Shown: in pieces, positions 27,103-29,457 of the stretch | Layout: every line of letters starts with the position of its first letter | Position numbering within the stretch: the stretch's first letter is position 1 | Origin: a virus | IMG/VR virus record: IMGVR_UViG_3300021373_002462 | Span: 1 to 29,457 of that record | DNA length: 29,457 nucleotides | Reading direction: 5' to 3' (one strand) | Position numbers and translations under genes: made by a program | Notes under the pieces: generated by a model | The model's input: only the letters and a program-made list of their open reading frames with translations | Database searches by the model: none | What the model was told of the DNA's origin: nothing

Positions 27103-29457
27103 ATGGCTGTTAGTGCTGTCGTTGGAATAATAAGCGCCGTAGGCGCCGGTATAGCTTATGGATTTAGTGCAGCAGTAGTAATGACTGGCTTTGCTGTTGG
27201 CGCAGGTCTTTCCGCTTTAAGTAAGGCTTTAGCGCCAAAAGTTGATTTAGGCGCTCAGATTCGTGGCACGACAGTCACGACGCGAGATGCGGCTGGTAGT
27301 AGAAAAATCGTTTACGGCAGAATGCGAGTTGGTGGCAATGTCGTATTCATCCATCACGCTGGCGCAGACAATAAATATTTGTACTTGGTTGTAGCGTTTG
27401 CAACGCACGAGATCGAATCATACGAAGAGATTTGGTTCAACGATAACAAGATCTGGGAAAACGGATCATTCGTTAGTGATTGGGAGACCTACGTAACGAT
27501 CGATCGCAAGTATGGTACAGCTACTCAGGGAGCTTCGACAGCATTAGTTAACGATGTCACCGCTTGGACTAACGATCACAAGCTATCTGGGATTGCGTAT
27601 ATCTCATTCCGTCTTGAGTGGGATCAAGATAAGTTTCCGCAAGGCGTGCCAAATATCACCTCAGTGATTAAAGGGAAGAAGGTCTATGATCCTAGGCTTG
27701 ATTCCACGGTTAGTTATGGCTCTGGTTCTCATAGATCAAACGACGAGAGCACTTGGGAATATTCAGCGAATTCTGCGTTGTGTACACGCGATTATCTCGT
27801 TGATGAGAAGTATGGCCTTGGTGAAGACGCAAGCACAATAGATTTAACGGTTATCAAAACAGCAGCCGATCTTTGTGACGAGTTGATAGCTGATGCTTCA
27901 CAAAAGATTGTTCCTAACACGATGGTGAATGGAACTTTTTATGAGATTGTAGAACTTGGCACCTTCGACTATACAGCGGTTGGTGCTTCGTCAAATACAG
28001 TCGGAGTAAGATTCACGGCTAGTAACGTCGGATCAGTTTTTGGTAGTGGCTACGTCACTGCTGTTTTTCACAAACGATATGAGTGTAACGGTCGATTAGA
28101 GACGGCTAATCAGATCAAATCAAACATAGAGCAAATACTGGGCTCGATGGGTGGCAGGGTTATCTACTCAGGCGGGAAGTATCACATTCAAGGTGCTGAA
28201 TATCGCGCACCAACCTTTAGCTTCGACGAGTCACAAATTATCTCGTCTATCAAGACACAGACAAAACAATCTCGGCGCAGCCTTTACAACTCGGTCAAAG
28301 GCACCTTTGTATCAGCGGAAAAGGATTTTAAGGTTCTTGATTATCCAGCGCAGATCTTAAAAACAGCGGCAGGAAGTTTTATTACTGGCACTAAGTATCG
28401 CATCTTGTTTGTTGGCGATACCGATTTCACTGCAATAGGCGCTGCAGCGAATGAGGTTGGTGTTGAGTTCACTGCAACTGGCGCTGGTACAGGCACGGGC
28501 ACGGCATCTAAAAGCATTGTAGAAGATGGTGCCAAGATCAACCTGGATATGCCTCTTCCTTTTGTCAGCAATAATATACAGGCACAGAGACTGGCAAAAA
28601 TTGCGTTATTACGGAGCAGACAGCAAGTCGTTATCTCAATGACTGTCAATCTCTCTGGTTTGCGATGTAAGGTCGGTGACGTTATTAACATCGATTACGA
28701 CAAATTAGGCTATAGCGCTAAGACCTTTGAGATTATTGGTTATCAATTAACTGTCTCGCAGTCTGGAGAAATAGGCGTTCAGCTTGATTGCATTGAAACC
28801 GCGTCTTCAGTCTACGATTGGTCTACAGCAGATGAAGAGGACTTCCTCTCTGGTGGTGAGCTTGATTTGTATGATGGGCGAACCGTCAATGACGTGACTG
28901 GCTTCACACTTACTGAAGACTCATTACTTGGCCCTGATGGCACGCTAAAGTCGTCTGTAATTCTGGACTGGACTGCGCCTGACGATGCGTTTGTTGATTT
29001 CTATAAAATCCGATATAACGAAAACGGAACGACGACATATTTCCATGTCGAGACAAAAGAGACAAACCTTACGATCCAGAATTTAGATCGGAGCGGCGGC
29101 AAAACCTACGACTTCCGCATACAGGTGCAAAACCTTTTAGGCGTAAGTAGTTCAGGTGTTACTTTAAGTAATCAATCGCTGGGTGGTGATACCACAGCAC
29201 CTGATCCTGTCACAAATGTAAACATCGAGTCTGGGCTTAAATATACGGCTACTGTTACGTGGACTAATCCAACAAACGCCGATTTTGCTTATGTGCAAAT
29301 CTATACCGACAGCAGTGGTGTAACGAAGCCAGTCAGTCCAATTGCAAAGGTTAATGGCACTGAGTATGTTTATGTGCCTCGATCTAAGGCTGAATACAGC
29401 ACGCGCAGATACTTCTGGTTAGAGGCTGTCGATTTTTCTGGCAACGTGTCGACGACA
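27103..29457 (+). CDS. Central tail tip / host specificity protein, gpJ-like, 3' end cut off
   Basis: 785 residues visible, open at the right edge. The N-terminus has a hydrophobic hairpin (IISAVGAGIAYGFSAAVVMT), then RKIVYGRMRVGGNVVFIHH, EEIWFNDNKIWENG and VIKGKKVYDPR, the gpJ pattern, and CTRDYLVDEKYGLGEDAS. Two copies of a small beta domain occur at about 276-320 and 423-470. From about 600 on the protein is fibronectin type III-like (SSVILDWTAPDDAFVDFYKI, then VTWTNPTNADFAYVQIYTD). It forms the hub and spike that touch the receptor. ATG 27103 follows the GNAT stop by 3 nt. A C-terminal receptor-binding part is probably missing. Confidence 0.9.
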   Translation, partial: MAVSAVVGIISAVGAGIAYGFSAAVVMTGFAVGAGLSALSKALAPKVDLGAQIRGTTVTTRDAAGSRKIVYGRMRVGGNVVFIHHAGADNKYLYLVVAFATHEIESYEEIWFNDNKIWENGSFVSDWETYVTIDRKYGTATQGASTALVNDVTAWTNDHKLSGIAYISFRLEWDQDKFPQGVPNITSVIKGKKVYDPRLDSTVSYGSGSHRSNDESTWEYSANSALCTRDYLVDEKYGLGEDASTIDLTVIKTAADLCDELIADASQKIVPNTMVNGTFYEIVELGTFDYTAVGASSNTVGVRFTASNVGSVFGSGYVTAVFHKRYECNGRLETANQIKSNIEQILGSMGGRVIYSGGKYHIQGAEYRAPTFSFDESQIISSIKTQTKQSRRSLYNSVKGTFVSAEKDFKVLDYPAQILKTAAGSFITGTKYRILFVGDTDFTAIGAAANEVGVEFTATGAGTGTGTASKSIVEDGAKINLDMPLPFVSNNIQAQRLAKIALLRSRQQVVISMTVNLSGLRCKVGDVINIDYDKLGYSAKTFEIIGYQLTVSQSGEIGVQLDCIETASSVYDWSTADEEDFLSGGELDLYDGRTVNDVTGFTLTEDSLLGPDGTLKSSVILDWTAPDDAFVDFYKIRYNENGTTTYFHVETKETNLTIQNLDRSGGKTYDFRIQVQNLLGVSSSGVTLSNQSLGGDTTAPDPVTNVNIESGLKYTATVTWTNPTNADFAYVQIYTDSSGVTKPVSPIAKVNGTEYVYVPRSKAEYSTRRYFWLEAVDFSGNVSTT

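Noticed and set aside
1-29457. Possibility that the window is a whole circular genome, with gpJ at the end joining the fibre gene at the start
   Set aside because: Joined directly, the gpJ frame meets a stop at 55-57 and is not the frame of the first fibre gene, so continuity cannot be shown; a linear cut of a longer sequence is equally likely.

Overview
The window is most of a tailed-phage genome, a lambda-like siphovirus of a Gram-negative bacterium. The evidence is a gpA-type terminase, a lambda-family portal, an HK97-fold capsid protein, a G/GT tail-chaperone frameshift, a gpH-like tape measure and a gpJ-like tail tip, in nearly lambda order. Every protein gene lies on the + strand. The style of the fibre, GP88 and tail-tip proteins suggests an uncultured aquatic or marine phage, but this is an impression, not proof. 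No integrase or clear lysogeny repressor is visible. The first and last genes are cut by the window edges.

Layout. (1) 1-2610: tail fibre/adhesin genes (LamG-like tail end, a 621-aa fibre with a dockerin-like insertion, a 133-aa accessory protein). (2) 2614-4216: lysis cassette (coiled-coil/TM protein, small lipoprotein, TM-coiled-coil protein, 3-TM holin, M15 peptidase endolysin). (3) 4221-6020: a sigma70-type promoter drives an early recombination operon (ERF annealase, SSB, two small HTH proteins). (4) 6019-6360: non-coding gap with a probable minus-strand small RNA of about 98 nt. (5) 6361-10823: nucleic-acid genes (GIY-YIG/T5orf172 protein, PAPS-reductase-like protein, replication-type protein, NinB-like protein, HTH-metallophosphoesterase, zinc ribbon, HNH nuclease). 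(6) 10881-11739: HTH protein and a gpZ-like protein. (7) 11741-12003: array of TATCCCACGG repeats and a promoter. (8) 12004-14123: compact CCGG-rich cassette of eight small genes around a GP88 family gene, closed by a strong terminator. (9) 14169-29457: hairpin-rich stretch, promoter, then terS, terL, gpW-like, portal, fused protease-capsid polyprotein, head-tail connectors, tail tube, G/GT, tape measure, tip proteins, a GNAT enzyme and gpJ.

Most notable: an asymmetric 10-mer, TATCCCACGG, occurs 11 times exactly, always on the + strand, both in genes (in three reading frames) and as a helically phased array at 11.74-11.82 kb. This suggests a phage-specific DNA- or RNA-level signal (stoperator, iteron or nut-like). 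Also notable are the minus-strand sRNA locus, the 878-residue capsid polyprotein with an internal Shine-Dalgarno for capsid protein alone, and the compositionally distinct GP88 cassette. No homology search or computed statistic was available; names rest on recognised motifs and gene order, and counts were made by eye.
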